From: Linepithema humile
Lineage: Eukaryota; Arthropoda; Insecta; Hymenoptera; Formicidae
DNA: 64,000 nt
Assembly (NCBI RefSeq): GCF_040581485.1
Contig: NC_090130.1
Coordinates: forward strand, 16,743,656 to 16,807,655
Reading direction: 5' to 3'
Shown: positions 1 to 10,580 of the stretch, in pieces
Layout: each line of letters starts with the position of its first letter
Position numbering within the stretch: position 1 is the first letter of the stretch
The notes under the pieces: generated by a model
The model's input: only the letters and a program-made list of their open reading frames with translations
The model's database searches: none
What the model was told of the DNA's origin: nothing
Position numbers and translations under genes: made by a program

Positions 1-590
1 AATCAGAAAGCCTGGAATCGGGGCAAGCACTTCTATAAACCACCCATCGTTCTATCTTATGGTCTAAAGACTACGCCCACCTAGATTTTAAGGCATCGAG
101 ATACACTCCACCGATGTTAATTAAAACCAACCGAATTACGCCACATCAAAAACCCACCCTCATCGTATATGGACCCGAACCAACGCTACTCTTTATTCGT
201 TAGGGCCCCTTTTCTCCTATTCCCATCACAAGTAACATAATTATCTAAACTTAATCCTATTAGTTGAAAGTGACGCCATCCTTTCCCGCATTAAAAATCT
301 TCTTGTAAAATTAATTCCTATTCGATCCCCGCCTCAAAAATATAAGATTTTTCAAATGGATCCACCTCAAGAAAAGAGTATAAAAACCCGTGTTCTGGTG
401 GCTCCGACAGTCATTTTTCTAACAATTTCCGCCATCTTTCTTCACAATTTTTCGAGTAGTTCGGGCCGCGAATCGGACTAGTTGCGAGTAGTGTCGTCAA
501 GTGATACTTAGCCGCGACCGAGTGGTGCATCTCAAAAAAGAGGGTCCGTCTCCTACACAACACTATCCCTCAGCAGGGCGGCCACTTCTT
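1..590. other. Unassigned segment with a promoter-like site
   Basis: No recognisable coding sequence. This stretch is slightly richer in GC than what follows and is sequence-complex. It contains a good TATA box near 379 and then runs into the pogo transposase relic. It may be part of an LTR or other element leader, but no second copy is present in the window to prove this. Confidence 0.3.
379..415 (+). promoter_or_regulatory. Candidate RNA polymerase II core promoter (TATA + initiator)
   Basis: TATAAAAA at 379-386 is followed about 31 bases later by a TCATT initiator-like string at 411. This is normal spacing for an insect TATA promoter. It sits in an unassigned segment upstream of transposon-derived sequence, so it is probably an element promoter. 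There is no transcript evidence. Confidence 0.3.
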
Positions 591-594
591 AAGC

Positions 595-1005
595 AATTTG
601 AAACTACTCAGCATATTAAATCTGTCAGTGGACAACTTATTTCATCTCTATATCTTGTATTAAAGGAATCAATTAATATTTTTGGACCACGAGTACAGGA
701 AACTCTATTAAAGTTTTCTAACATTTACGTTGCAGCTTCAAAATCGAGGAAACTTGCAAGTCATCACTTTAAAACTTGGTTTCAACAAGTATATCTATCG
801 AATACTGGAGAAAAAAAGTTTGCTACTTCTCGATTTATGGACAGGACATTGCTCAGCACAATTGGAACAATTTATACCAGAAGATAAACAAATATAGATC
901 TCAATGATACCGAAAAAAAACGATTAGTCTTGTACAACCTTTAGATGTATTTTGCTTTAAAATATGGAAAAATTTTGTTCATACTTTTTCTGATTCTATT
1001 ATGTG
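595..1005 (+). pseudogene. Decayed pogo/Tigger-type (DDE_1) transposase fragment
   Basis: The translated pieces match the catalytic half of the intact transposase at 25349-27060 over several blocks: the stretch with FGPRVQE (about 690), the HFK-W block at about 768, LLLD-W-G (about 815-845, in a shifted frame) and QPLDV followed by IWKNF (about 935-980). The reading frame breaks near 815 and a stop interrupts the last block, so it is dead. The N-terminal DNA-binding half is absent. The position corresponding to the intron of the 25.3-kb copy is uninterrupted coding sequence here. No terminal inverted repeats were found around it. Both are clearly related but not the same subfamily. Confidence 0.75.
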
Positions 1006-1324
1006 TATATGACTATGTACTTTAATATGTGGTAGACTTATCAATATAAGAAGGTGAAAAATGAAAGCGTTATGTCGCTTACATTCAAATCTTGCATAAA
1101 GGTCTATGCTAATCTTTACAAATTCATTTTTAGCATATAAAAAAAGGGTTTAATTTAATTTATATTCACATAGTTCACATTAAATTTGGTTATATTTTAG
1201 TTAGCTTAGCTTAGTTTTTAGCTGCTAATATTGTTCAGACGTTGATTATGTCAAAAAATTTAAGAAAATAAACTTTTTTAAAATATATACAATGGAAAGG
1301 CTTATATGCTGATAACTATCAAAT
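1006..1324. other. AT-rich spacer, no gene seen
   Basis: AT-rich, low-complexity sequence with no supported ORF or repeat boundary. Confidence 0.5.
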
Positions 1325-1716
1325 ATAATATAATAGAAAAGCATCAAGAGCCGTCGCAGAAAGTTAGTGCAAAAATTTTAATTTTTCTTATAGAAATTAA
1401 TTCGTCTACATTAGAGACAGTTAAATTGTGCACCGATCTCAGATAAAGATACATAAAATGTCCTGATTTAGTCACTCGTAACCAGATATTTTTTCTCTCG
1501 TTTTTTCTTTTCTTTCAATATTTTTTATTCATACATTATAATTCTCCATACGTGAGAACAATGTACTTAATTTTTCGTACATTTTATGTATCTCTATCTG
1601 ACAACGAGATAGATGCACAATTTAAATGTCTGTAATGTAGACGAATGAATTTCTATAAAAAAAAATTAAAATTTTTGCACTAACTTACTGCGACGGCTCT
1701 TGATGCTCTAATCTTT
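1325..1716. repeat. Inverted pair of tRNA-SINE body sequences (tRNA part lost)
   Basis: The left arm (about 1337-1460) starts GCATCAAGAGCCGTCGCAG and the right arm (about 1555-1713) is its reverse complement, ending CGACGGCTCTTGATGC. Both arms match the bodies of the tRNA-bearing repeat at 46.2-47.4 kb and the copy at 56.3 kb, including the blocks around TTAGTGC, TAGACGAAT and CACCGATCTC. The centre keeps a CACTCG..CCAGATATTTTTTCTC block, which in the 47-kb copy directly follows the tRNA-like part. The tRNA-like part itself is missing here. Confidence 0.7.
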
Positions 1717-2550
1717 TTTAATTTTGTATTTTTTTTTGCTGTTAATAATATTTTGAGACATTGGTACCTATAACCGAGTGAAATATTAATGAAATGAAAC
1801 ATTTCAGCTAAATATTTATGAATTCTAATCATTTTTTCATATGGAAATCTTAAAAATCGTTAATGTAGTCAGATAATTAAAATTTGAATTTCTCGGAAAT
1901 TAGGCATTTCCATATATTAGCACTTTGGATTTCGACTACATTCAGTAAGTACTACGTGCCTGTAAAATTTCATCAAAATCGGATGGAGGTCGCATACGGA
2001 AGTCTCACCCCGAATTCTCCGCAACTCGTTTACCCGGTACTTATAAAATTTTCACTAAATCACCGAAATTGATTTTTGCTAAGCATTGCTAGTGCACCGG
2101 AGTGCACTTTTTTAATCAAAACAGTGCGTTCTATTAATACTGTGCGTGCAAAACAAATCTGTGCGGACTACCTCAACCAGCATTGGGCAAGTCTAGCCCG
2201 CAATTCACTCATCAACCATATTTGATCATCAACTTTGATTCTACAAGTAGTAAGAGTTAGATTTTAAGTTCGTTTATCTTAAGTTACTGATGAATTTCCT
2301 ATTAATTTTCTTGTGTGTAAGACAAAAGATTCGTGTATACCGGTTTATGGTTTCAGATAGAATGAGAATGATTTATTGAATTACATTTTTATAATATTGA
2401 CTTGTGATATTAACTTTGTAGATAACTAAAAGAAAAATTTATAGAGACATTTATGACAACAATCTACTAAATAAAATATTACATAAAATAAAATAAATTT
2501 TTGTCTAAACTTCTTTATATGGACGAATAATCTTTATGTAGCTCTTATTA
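1717..2550. other. No gene seen
   Basis: Mixed AT-rich sequence with a somewhat richer patch at 1980-2200. The ORF at 1884-2072 has no recognisable motif and I do not support it. Confidence 0.4.
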
Positions 2551-3040
2551 GGTTGAAACCGTGTGAGCCTTTTCGGGCGCGGTATAGCTCGCCGGAATCC
2601 GGGTTCGTTCGGTTGGGGGTACGCCAAGAAGAACTCACGTTTGAGAGAGATGATAGTAAATTAATATGTTTATTGAAATAATAAGCTTGATGATTGTGTG
2701 TACATGTGATGTATGATTTGTATAAATGTAGTGTGCGAAGTGTATGATTGCGATGTGAACTCTGTATAAATGCACTCCGTATGATTTATATAAATGCGTG
2801 AGTGAATAAAGGCGATGTAAATCTGTATAAACGTTTGAACATATGACGGCGAGGTATGATTCGTCTACGCATGACGTGAAGCGTCTTGGTGCCAGTGTTG
2901 CGATATGGGGCCGGTTGTATGCGCATGTGCGGCTCTGCGCATGTGCGGTGATGGAGATCCAGTGCCGTTATATGTTGTGTGTTGACCGTATGGCGGGACG
3001 TTTTGACATGAGAAGGTTAAGTGACTACAAATAAGGTAAG
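2551..3040 (+). repeat. LTR-like fragment, opposite orientation to the 3.1-4.1 kb LTR
   Basis: The segment at about 2886-2935 is a near-perfect inverted copy of 3196-3250 (shared blocks GTGTTGCGATATGG and GGTTGTATGCGCATGTGCGG), so part of it belongs to the same repeat family as the neighbouring LTR. It is GC-richer than the surroundings and holds an AATAAA near 2805. Its outer limits are not defined. The small ORF at 2843-3034 has no support as a gene. Confidence 0.45.
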
Positions 3041-3469
3041 ATTTATTTATTTACAAGCATGGAATCTACGAAGCCAGCAGCTAAAAAACCAAGAAGTAGA
3101 AAATTTCAATCAATTTCAAAAAATTTAGAAATATTTTTAATGTAGCGGGGTAACGGTGCCTTGTTTAACTTGTATGAGACACTGTACTGACGCCGTATTG
3201 CCGCACATGCGCATACAACCGGTCCCATATCGCAACACTGCTTGGTGCAATCGGCGGAACGATTAGCGCAAGCGCATACGATCGAGTCGTAGCGGTTAGC
3301 ACGACGGAGCGCCTGTCGGCGGGTGCGTTCGTAGAAGTGTCGCGAGTCCGTTCGATAGTCGATCGATACGGGTCGTTCGGCGGCGCGGATTGGTCGACGC
3401 GGTTTTGCCTGCCGGATGGATTTTGACTTTAAATCCCGATGCACGGAAACGCGATATTTGGATCGGGAA

Positions 3470-3826
3470 GCCGAGTACGCTCGGCGGGTACACGAGAACG
3501 CTCGTGTCTGAGAGGTGAGGAGCCGAGTACGCTCGGCGGGTATACGAGAACGCTCGTATAAGAGGCTTGAAGTCGAGTACGCTCGGCGGGAGTACGAGAA
3601 CGCTCGTACGAAGGTGGATGCAGAGCGGCGGTCCGGCTGGGTACACGGGAATACCCGTGCACGAAGATCGGTGCCTGGAGGAGCCGAGTACGCTCGGCGG
3701 GTATACGAGAACTCTCGTGTGCAGAGGAAAGAATACCGAGAACGCTCGGCGGTACACGAGAACGTTCGTGTGTCTGGAAAAGGCATAGAAGCCGAGTACG
3801 CTCGGCGGACTACGAGAACGCTCGTA
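3470..3826. repeat. Array of paired short hairpins in the LTR
   Basis: Six imperfect units, each with two hairpins. The first type is GCCGAG-TACG-CTCGGC and the second is an ACGAG-AACG-CTCGT core. The outer stem of the second type differs from unit to unit but stays paired (ACACGAG/CTCGTGT, TATACGAG/CTCGTATA, GTACGAG/CTCGTAC). One extra hairpin, CACGGG-AATA-CCCGTG, lies near 3645-3660. Both strands would fold. Unit length varies, so this is not a simple satellite. Confidence 0.75.
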
Positions 3827-3883
3827 AAGGGATGTTCGCTAGCAGCGAACAGGATCTGGTGAAATAAACGTACAGCCGGGCCT

Positions 3884-3891
3884 CTTTTATA
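3884..3891 (-). promoter_or_regulatory. LTR TATA box
   Basis: TATAAAAG followed by AGG on the minus strand, inside the LTR and upstream of the hairpin-repeat array. Transcription from here would place the hairpins in the R/U5 leader RNA. Confidence 0.5.
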
Positions 3892-4111
3892 CCCGGCTGG
3901 CGGTCGACTGACTTCGGATCGGTAAGCATCGGCGGTTTCGGCGGCGTGCCCCCACTAAACGGAATTCAGAACGGTCGGATGTGGGGGTCCGTTCGGCGAT
4001 TGACCGCCGTTGTTTTTGACAAAGTTTATCGGCGCTCGATGCGCCCTTGGTAGGCTACGAACGATGGACGCAGGATGCAGCTTGCGGGCTGCACCGTTAC
4101 AAGGTTCATAT

Positions 4112-4868
4112 TAGATTCACAGTTTCGAAATTTAGTTGCAAATAGCCCTTTAGTTAGGATGTTTGTCACAATCTTAGTTATTGATACAAATATGTCACCG
4201 TTTTCTGCTTTTTTTCTAATGAAGTAGTGGCAAGATACCTATGTGCTTTAATGATCTGTATGCATTATGTTGGGTTAAACTGATTTCATTTTTGTTGACG
4301 CAATACAACATTGCCGGTGATAATATTATTAATGGCTTAATGTCTCTTGCTAATGCTATAATGTTTCCTAACATGCTGTGGTGAAGTAACATATGATTGC
4401 ACTCCGCATCGTAATATCCAACGAATCTTTTAGTTTGATCGCTGAATTCCAACTTTACGTTTAAGGTTTTCTTGGAACATTCTCTTTACTGCCTCTGTCA
4501 ATATCCTCTGTCTGGATTTGACAAGTAACTGAATTTACTGCGAATGTTATATCTTGTTTCGCTTCTTGGTTCGTATATTGGAGCTTACTCACAGCTTCTC
4601 TATGGAATCATTTTTATGTCATCTCCTTCTGCTTGGTTTCATATCTCTATTCAGTTTGATGCTTGAATCAAATGACATTGATACGATATGCAGTCTTCCA
4701 TTTCATATTCCTAAATGGATTTTAATGTAAGTCTAGTCTAGCCAAATTTTTCCAATTTTTCGATCTCGCGTAATGTTTAAACCTAATAAATATTTTGCTT
4801 TGCCAAGATCTTTCATCTTAAAATTTTGAGATAATTCCTTTTTTAATACGTTTTATTTTTTGGACTTT
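4112..4868 (-). pseudogene. Ty1/copia reverse transcriptase-RNase H relic
   Basis: Read on the minus strand, short blocks match the C-terminal part of copia pol in the right order: KMKDLGKAKYLLGLNI (RT end, about 4770-4820), a SNPDRGY-like and AVKR block, KLEFSDQTKRFVGYYDAE (start of RNase H, about 4400-4450), YCVNKNEISL and LKHIGI (about 4240-4310), then HYFIRKKAENGDIF and NILTKGL (about 4150-4230). The blocks lie in different frames and contain stops, and the RNase H core has lost expected residues (YDAE where YCDAD is usual, YCVN for YCDN). Integrase, gag and the RT core are not seen. An LTR follows directly. Confidence 0.75.
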
Positions 4869-5367
4869 TGTATTGTCTGACATTATAAAATATGAAAACA
4901 ATAGCAACCTGCAACATTCTCTGAATATTGCATTGACGTTTCAGGAATATGTCTACAATATTTTTCTAAATATTTTAGGATTACTGCAGGAATATTGCCA
5001 ACATGATATTGAAATATCATTTAAAAGCGAGCATATGAATGTTGTTGTAAGCTTTCAAGAATATTTCATAAAATATTTCAATTCTACAAATTAATATTCC
5101 TGCAATGTTATAGCAACATTTGTGTTGTTACGATACATTATTGTATCCATAGAATTATATCTGCATTTAAAAGCGAATTTAATATCTGAAAGTATTTTCA
5201 TTATTGTGCGATGTAACATATGCGAATTTGAAGCAACTGATTGGTTAACTTTAAATGCTTTTTATTTGAAAACTATTATAGGCTCGACATTATGATTTTC
5301 ATCTTATAATAATTTCATAAATATGCTATTGACACCATATGGTGCATTTGGTACGAAATACTGTGCA
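4869..5367. other. Non-coding, weak inverted-repeat character
   Basis: Repeated GAATATT/CAGGAATAT strings and facing GCAACCTGCAACATT and AATGTTATAGCAAC blocks suggest an old MITE. The stretch near 5178-5235 resembles 8413-8470. The ORF at 4873-5094 is not supported. Confidence 0.3.
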
Positions 5368-5369
5368 TA

Positions 5370-6663
5370 CAAGGGCAAATCAATAGGTACCCGTGTTTGA
5401 AAACAGGCGGCGTTGCTGATGCAAGTTACCATCATGTACTACCATCTTTCAAACGACGCCATACAAAATTTCAGGGTGATTCATGCGATAGTTTTGATTT
5501 GACAGCAATTCGTAGTGAGCGTGTTTGATGTTTTTCAATACAATGAAAAAAGAGCAATATTAATCCGTGATTCGCTTTTTATTTTTGGATGAAAAAACGT
5601 GCGAAGAAATAAAAACGAAGTTGGATGCTGTCTATGGGAACCCTTCACCATCTATAACAACCGTCAGATATTGGTTTAACGAATTCAAACGTGGTCGTTC
5701 ATCTGTTTTTGATGAGAAGCGCCCAGGCCGCTCGGCAGATGTGGTTACTGAGGAAATCGTTGAAAACGTCCACGACATGATTCTCGCTGATCGCCGAACG
5801 AAAGTACGTGAAGTAGCAGAGGCCGTAGGCGTGTCGTACGGAACGGCATTCAATATTTTGCATGATAACTTGGAAATGAAAAAGTTGTCGACCCGATGGG
5901 TCATGCCGCGATTGCTCACGGTGGACAACAAGCGGATGCGGCTATCAATTTGGAAGCAGTGTTTGGAGCTGTTTAAGCGCAATCCGCAGGAGTTTTTGCG
6001 TCGAGTCATAACAGTTGATGAAATATGAATTCATCACTATACACCGGAGACCAAGGAACAGTCAAAACAGTGGACTTCACCCAGTGAACGTGCTCCGAAG
6101 AAGGCCAAGACGGTCCCATCGGCCGGAAAGGTGATGGTCACTGTTTTTTGGAATGCGCAAGGCGTGATCTTCATCGACTATTTGGAAAAGGGAAAAACTA
6201 TCACAGAGCAATACTATTCTGATTTATTGGGTTGATTCAATGTTGAATTGAAGAAAAAACGGCTCCATTTAACGAAAAAAAGTGTTGTTCCACCACGACA
6301 ATGCACCGGTTCATTCCTCCGCAGTCGTCACAGCCAAATTGATCGAATTGCGCTCCGAATTGCTGCCGCATCCACCGTACTCTCCGGATTTGGCCTCCTG
6401 CGACTTCTTCCTGTTTTCAAACTTGAAAAAATGGCTCGGTGGAAAGAAATTTACGTCGAATGAGGAGATAATCGCCGAAACAGAGGCCTATTTTGTAGAG
6501 TTCGACAAATCGTATTTTTTGAAGAGATTAAAAAAATGACAGGGGCGTTGGGAAAAAAAAGTGTATCCTTCTAAAAGGGAATTACGTCGAAAAATAAAAA
6601 AAAAATTTTTGTGAAAAACTTACGTCTTTATTATTAACACGGGTACTTATTGATTTGCCCTCG
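5370..6663 (+). mobile_element. Mariner transposon, decayed
   Basis: Terminal inverted repeats at 5370-5397 and 6636-6663 (AGGGCAAATCAAT core) agree at about 28 of 30 positions, flanked by TA at 5368 and 6664. The length of 1294 bp is that of a full mariner. It contains the remains of one transposase gene. Confidence 0.9.
5543..6597 (+). pseudogene. Mariner (DD34D) transposase, inactivated
   Basis: Starts at ATG 5543 (MKKEQY, stop at codon 7) and continues with the mariner N-terminal helix-turn-helix region (FNEFKRGRSSVFDEKRPGR). The catalytic first Asp is in VITVDE, and the next expected Trp codon is replaced by TGA. The second and third Asp are in HHDNAPVHSS and HPPYSPDLASCDFF, with 34 residues between them. 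The frame shifts near 6240-6280 and further stops occur near 6236 and 6537. The final NYVEK-stop lies at 6583-6597. No function is expected. Confidence 0.9.
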
Positions 6664-6665
6664 TA

Positions 6666-8473
6666 TAGTGTCTCAGAATAATTATGTCAATATCGTGAGC
6701 TAGTGGAGGAAAATAAACTGAATAGAAAAGTTTTTTGAAGTTTTGCAATTTTTGCAATAATTATTGAGAAATTAGTTAAAAAGGATTGGCAAATGAGTGC
6801 GCGGTTTGCGTGATTAGATCGTACGCTTGAGATGTATACTATAGGCATAACAGCAGTGAGTGTCACACGGCAATGAAAAGTTTGACGTGCGATGAGAGCA
6901 GAAATAACGCGTAAGTAGCGAGCGAGCAGAAGCTTTACTTTTTGTTATACACTATAATAAAAGAAGAACACCTTTCAAATGCTCAACATTGAACAATTTT
7001 CAAAACGCTAAAATTCGGTGAAAAATCATAGCAGACAAAAAATTAAAAAAGCATTTTAAAGTTTGAAGTTTGTACCTTCACATGCTTTGAATAATTTTTG
7101 GAAACCTTTTTATTTTTAAATCCAAAAAGTTTTGAACACATTAGTTTTTTTTTCTTTAAATATGATTTTAAACACTGCAGCTTGATAAAAAATTTTTCTT
7201 AAAAAATTTATGACAAGTGCAAATACTACAGTATTTTACCTACAAAATTCGTTTTCTTTAAATTTTGCTATACCTTTTTTAAGCTAAACTTTAAAGCTAA
7301 ACCTGCATTCTTTACACTAATGCTAATGCCAGTAAGTTATTTTTCACAAAAAATTACCGGGGACACAAATCTCTTTCTTCTTTCCACATACTGAATGTAA
7401 ATTAGTGTACTTATTTATTACTTTTATCCGCAAAATTTTAAGAATTTTTCCACAAGTCTTAAAGATATTTAACTCCCCGATAATTCCCTGATAACCCGAA
7501 AAATTTCAAAACATCTTTAAAGCAAAAAGTCTCATTCTTTGTTTTTTTTTTAATTGAGAAGTTAAAATATACTCTTGTTGTGAAAAAATTGAAAAATGGT
7601 CTGATCTCCCCAAAAATCTCCTAAGGAGAGGTTGAGGAAGGGCTCAAAAATATTCTTTTTAACTCTAAGAAATTGATTTACGAAGGGTAGATACCGTCTG
7701 TTTTTATCAATTTCTAATCAGTAATAAACCCCCTCCTCCCCACCTGAAGGCGCTCCTGATCACTCAATATATGTATATATCTGTATATAAGTATACAATC
7801 AATATGTATACAATCATATATATGTTTACACACACACACACGCACGCACGTACGCACGCACACAAAATGTGTCTACAGAGAGTAATATTTATTTACAGCT
7901 CGGAAACTATGCGATCGATTTTAAAAGTTTAGGTATGAAATGTATGGGTCTGAAGGGCCCTTAAACGGAATGGAAGTAAGTCTCCCAACTCCGATTGCGT
8001 GGTAATTAACTTTAAAATTTTTAACAAAAATTTCTATACAAAATTACATTTTTGGATTCTATAGAAAAAAATAATTTAGTATTATCGCAAACAATATTTA
8101 TCAGATGTTTTTATGAAAAAATATAACGGTTTGAAGTTTCGACTTATAGCCACTTGAAGCGCTCGGGAATAATCATAATAAAATGAAATCAAAATCACAA
8201 CACTCTACTCTGATTTATTCAATTTATTAAATATTCAAAATGTCTACCATGGACTTCTAAACATTTATTTATCCGAATTAATAAAGTATTTCTAAATTGG
8301 CACGATCAGACATCAAACATCACATAATATTGAGGGTATCTTGAGATATTAATTTGTTTTTATATACAGATATATAATAATTTTATATACAATAAAAAAT
8401 AAAAATAGTTTGATATCTGAAGATACCTTCATTACTGTGAGATATAAACATGCTTAAACGGGAATTTAAAGAC
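6666..8473. other. No gene seen; microsatellite and old repeat traces
   Basis: AT-rich non-coding sequence with a CA/CG-type microsatellite at about 7826-7865. A possible small inverted repeat lies at about 8335-8440 (GAGGGTATCTTGAGATAT facing GATATCTGAAGATACC). Confidence 0.4.
7826..7865. repeat. CA/CG microsatellite
   Basis: Run of CA dinucleotides interspersed with GCAC/GTAC units. Confidence 0.8.
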
Positions 8474-8859
8474 TTAGGCCCGTTTCTATCAACTTTACCT
8501 AATCGGCAGTTTAGCAAACCCTCAGTTAAACCTGAACCTGAGTTTAAACCAAAGGTAATGCTGATTGATTTCTATCACGATTACATCGAGAATGATTAAC
8601 TAAACCTATACTATATGTTTCATAACTCTGAAATTATTTGAAGACAGAATGCTGATTGGTTTAATATTAGAGACTCTAGAACTAGGTCTCCAGTCTAATA
8701 TTGATTCTTATCTCTAATCGAAAATATAAAACTATTGATATTATTGACTTTAAATTGACTTCTATTATTGACTATTATTGAGTTCTTAAATCACGTTGCT
8801 GAAAACGGCTCAGTATATAAGTTATTTTGTGCATATAAAATAATATTTTAACTTTAATA

Positions 8860-9135
8860 ATGAGTAATATGAGTAATAAACGTAGAGTGTTAAATTTTTC
8901 AACAGCAGAAAAAAGTATTTTGATCGATTTAATTTTCAAATAAAAAAATGTGATAGAAAACAAGAAGTCTGACATGGTAACTTCAAAAGATAAAGAAAAA
9001 TATTGAAAAATAATAGAAAATTTGTTTAATAGTATGTCCTCAACCGAATTTAGAACATCAAAGAGTTTAAAAAATTGCTAGGACAATTTAAAAAAAAAAT
9101 CAGAAAATTTTTTGCCGATAAGAAAATTCAGTAGT
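8860..9135 (+). pseudogene. Harbinger Myb/SANT-like DNA-binding protein, broken
   Basis: Opens with MSNMSNKRRVLNFSTAEKS and continues with blocks ILIDLI, VIENKKSDMVTSKDKEK, FNSMSSTEFRTSKSLKN and DNLKKK. This is the pattern of the insect Myb/SANT-like domain (tri-helical DNA-binding, regulator-of-zeste type) found beside Harbinger transposases. Three in-frame stops occur, two of them at positions where the family has Trp, so point mutation of Trp codons is likely. The end is frame-shifted near 9100. Confidence 0.7.
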
Positions 9136-9296
9136 ATAAATGTATAATGTACAGGTAATATTTTTATCTTTGCCTTTTATGGAATATTACATATTATCTG
9201 CTATGAACATAATTTGAGTAATGCTAAATAGTTATATTATGTTACGTTTTAATTTCAACATTTTTCTAATTAATATTCAAATAATAATAAGTACTT

Positions 9297-9304
<8 letters not shown>

Positions 9305-9342
<38 letters not shown>
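9305..9342. repeat. TA microsatellite
   Basis: Uninterrupted (TA)n. Confidence 0.95.
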
Positions 9343-9345
<3 letters not shown>

Positions 9346-9369
9346 ATAAAATTATACTGAAAAACTTAC

Positions 9370-9580
9370 TTATTTGTCAAAAATTCTAACTCTTCTCTAA
9401 TTTGTTCCAATATTAATAATACCAAATTTTTATTTAATCTAAAACGCATTTTAAATTCAACGTCATCTAATGTTTCAAAATAATTAACTCGCTGTTTAAA
9501 TCTTTTTCTTCTTCGTTCAAATTGTTCAATATTTTTTCATCAGAATCTAAGGACCACAAAGGATTAAAATACGCCATCAT
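9370..9580 (-). pseudogene. Harbinger transposase N-terminal fragment
   Basis: Minus strand starting at ATG 9580 (MMAYFNPLWSLDSDEK). After a frameshift it continues with FKQRVNYFETLDDVEFKMRF and LNKNLVLLILEQIREELEF, the usual N-terminal region of Harbinger transposases ahead of the DDE nuclease domain. A possible GTAAGT donor follows at 9369. The nuclease domain is absent. Convergent to the Myb-like relic. Confidence 0.7.
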
Positions 9581-9585
9581 ATCAA

Positions 9586-10360
9586 CAAAATAATAATTAT
9601 TATTTTTCACAATTATTTTTAACGTATCTGTAACGTGTCAACCACTGTTAATGAGTGTTGAGTTTGAGTTTTGACAGGATAATATCCAATAAAGATCAGG
9701 ATACATATTTGATGATATGATATATAGAAATAAAAATAGAGTATTGCTAGTAACATTTCTCAAAACCGGCGTGTAATTACTTTAAACGGTTGAGATCAAT
9801 CGTTTTTAGGATTTTCATTTCAAAATGATTTCAGAAATATGTCATTACCGTACAGTACAGATGCAGAGCACTGCGTATTTTATTAAGAAAACATTATATT
9901 TTAATCTTGTAAAAATCGATCTGTTGGGACATACTATTGTTTTAAAAAAGACCACATTATAATTAAAAAATCTCTTTTTTTATTGTAATTGTTAAAAATA
10001 TAATATTTGTTACTTTTATTAATTTTGTTTATTAATTATCTTATTTATATCGAATGTAAAAAATATTGCTCTAATATTAAAAAATTTATTCTATATAAAG
10101 TTTATTAAACTTAATTTTTAATATTTTATTATTAACTCTATTAGTAATTAATTTGTTTAAATTGTATTCTGTTATATTAAAATAAATTAAAAAGTAAACG
10201 GAAAGTAATTTTTCTTGTATTGTATCACTTTTAATTTTTTAGATACAGAAGAACAAAATGATTTTCTTTTTTATATTTTATATTATTATATATATCTGGA
10301 CTTAAATTTGAAAATTTTTTGACTTATATTTATGTAAATCCAGTATTGTATAAATATTTA
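9586..10360. other. No gene seen
   Basis: AT-rich non-coding sequence; no supported ORF or repeat. Confidence 0.5.
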
Positions 10361-10373
10361 AAGAACCTGCATT

Positions 10374-10580
10374 ATGTCGGCCGGTAGCGATATCACTTCA
10401 AAGGAATCACTCATTAACACGACGAAACTGTCTGTCCAGCAATTGAAATTTTGTCTGCAAGATTCGGCTTCTGAATTGCTACAGAAATCCACTTCTTCTC
10501 TCCTGACACCAAAAATTGGCTTCAGATCGTCCGATTGGGACGACGATGAATTTGGCGACTCAATTGTGAATCCCAATTGA
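10374..10580 (+). CDS. Unassigned short coding-like ORF (68 codons)
   Basis: The ORF stands out because it is clearly GC-richer than its surroundings and has a complex, unrepetitive composition. The protein starts MSAGSDITSKESL and ends in an acidic tail, SSDWDDDEFGDSIVNPN. I do not recognise the family. The tail resembles acidic C-termini of trafficking or adaptor proteins, but that is only an impression. An AG at about 10360 upstream could be a splice acceptor, so it may be a last exon or an exon-derived pseudogene fragment. No other exon was recognised. The opposite strand is open over the same interval, so the coding strand is not proven. Confidence 0.35.
   Translation: MSAGSDITSKESLINTTKLSVQQLKFCLQDSASELLQKSTSSLLTPKIGFRSSDWDDDEFGDSIVNPN

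Larger units (their letters stand above)
3141..4101 (-). mobile_element. LTR of a retrotransposon (solo or 3' LTR)
   Basis: Read on the minus strand the segment starts TGTAACGGTGCAG and ends CCCCGCTACA, the TG..CA form with short inverted ends expected of an LTR. It carries a strong TATAAAAG and an AATAAA-like site on the plus strand. Ty1/copia pol remains lie just upstream on the same strand (4112-4868), so it could be that element's 3' LTR. Against this, TGTAAC ends are also usual in Gypsy elements, the LTR is GC-rich while the pol relic is AT-rich, and no target duplication is visible. A solo Gypsy-type LTR inserted next to a copia relic is the alternative. ORFs on both strands here are products of the internal repeats. 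Confidence 0.6.
8477..9585. mobile_element. PIF/Harbinger transposon relic
   Basis: The left end GGCCCGTTTCTATCAACTTT preceded by TTA resembles Harbinger ends and their TTA target. Inside are the two genes typical of Harbinger elements, facing each other: a Myb/SANT-like protein on plus and the N-terminus of a transposase on minus. No matching right inverted end was found, and most of the transposase is missing around the AT microsatellite, so the right limit is uncertain. Confidence 0.65.

Noticed and set aside
3106..3862. Long overlapping ORFs on both strands (226, 153, 115 codons)
   Set aside because: They coincide with the hairpin-repeat array and LTR. All frames are open because of the repeated GC-rich units, and no protein family fits.
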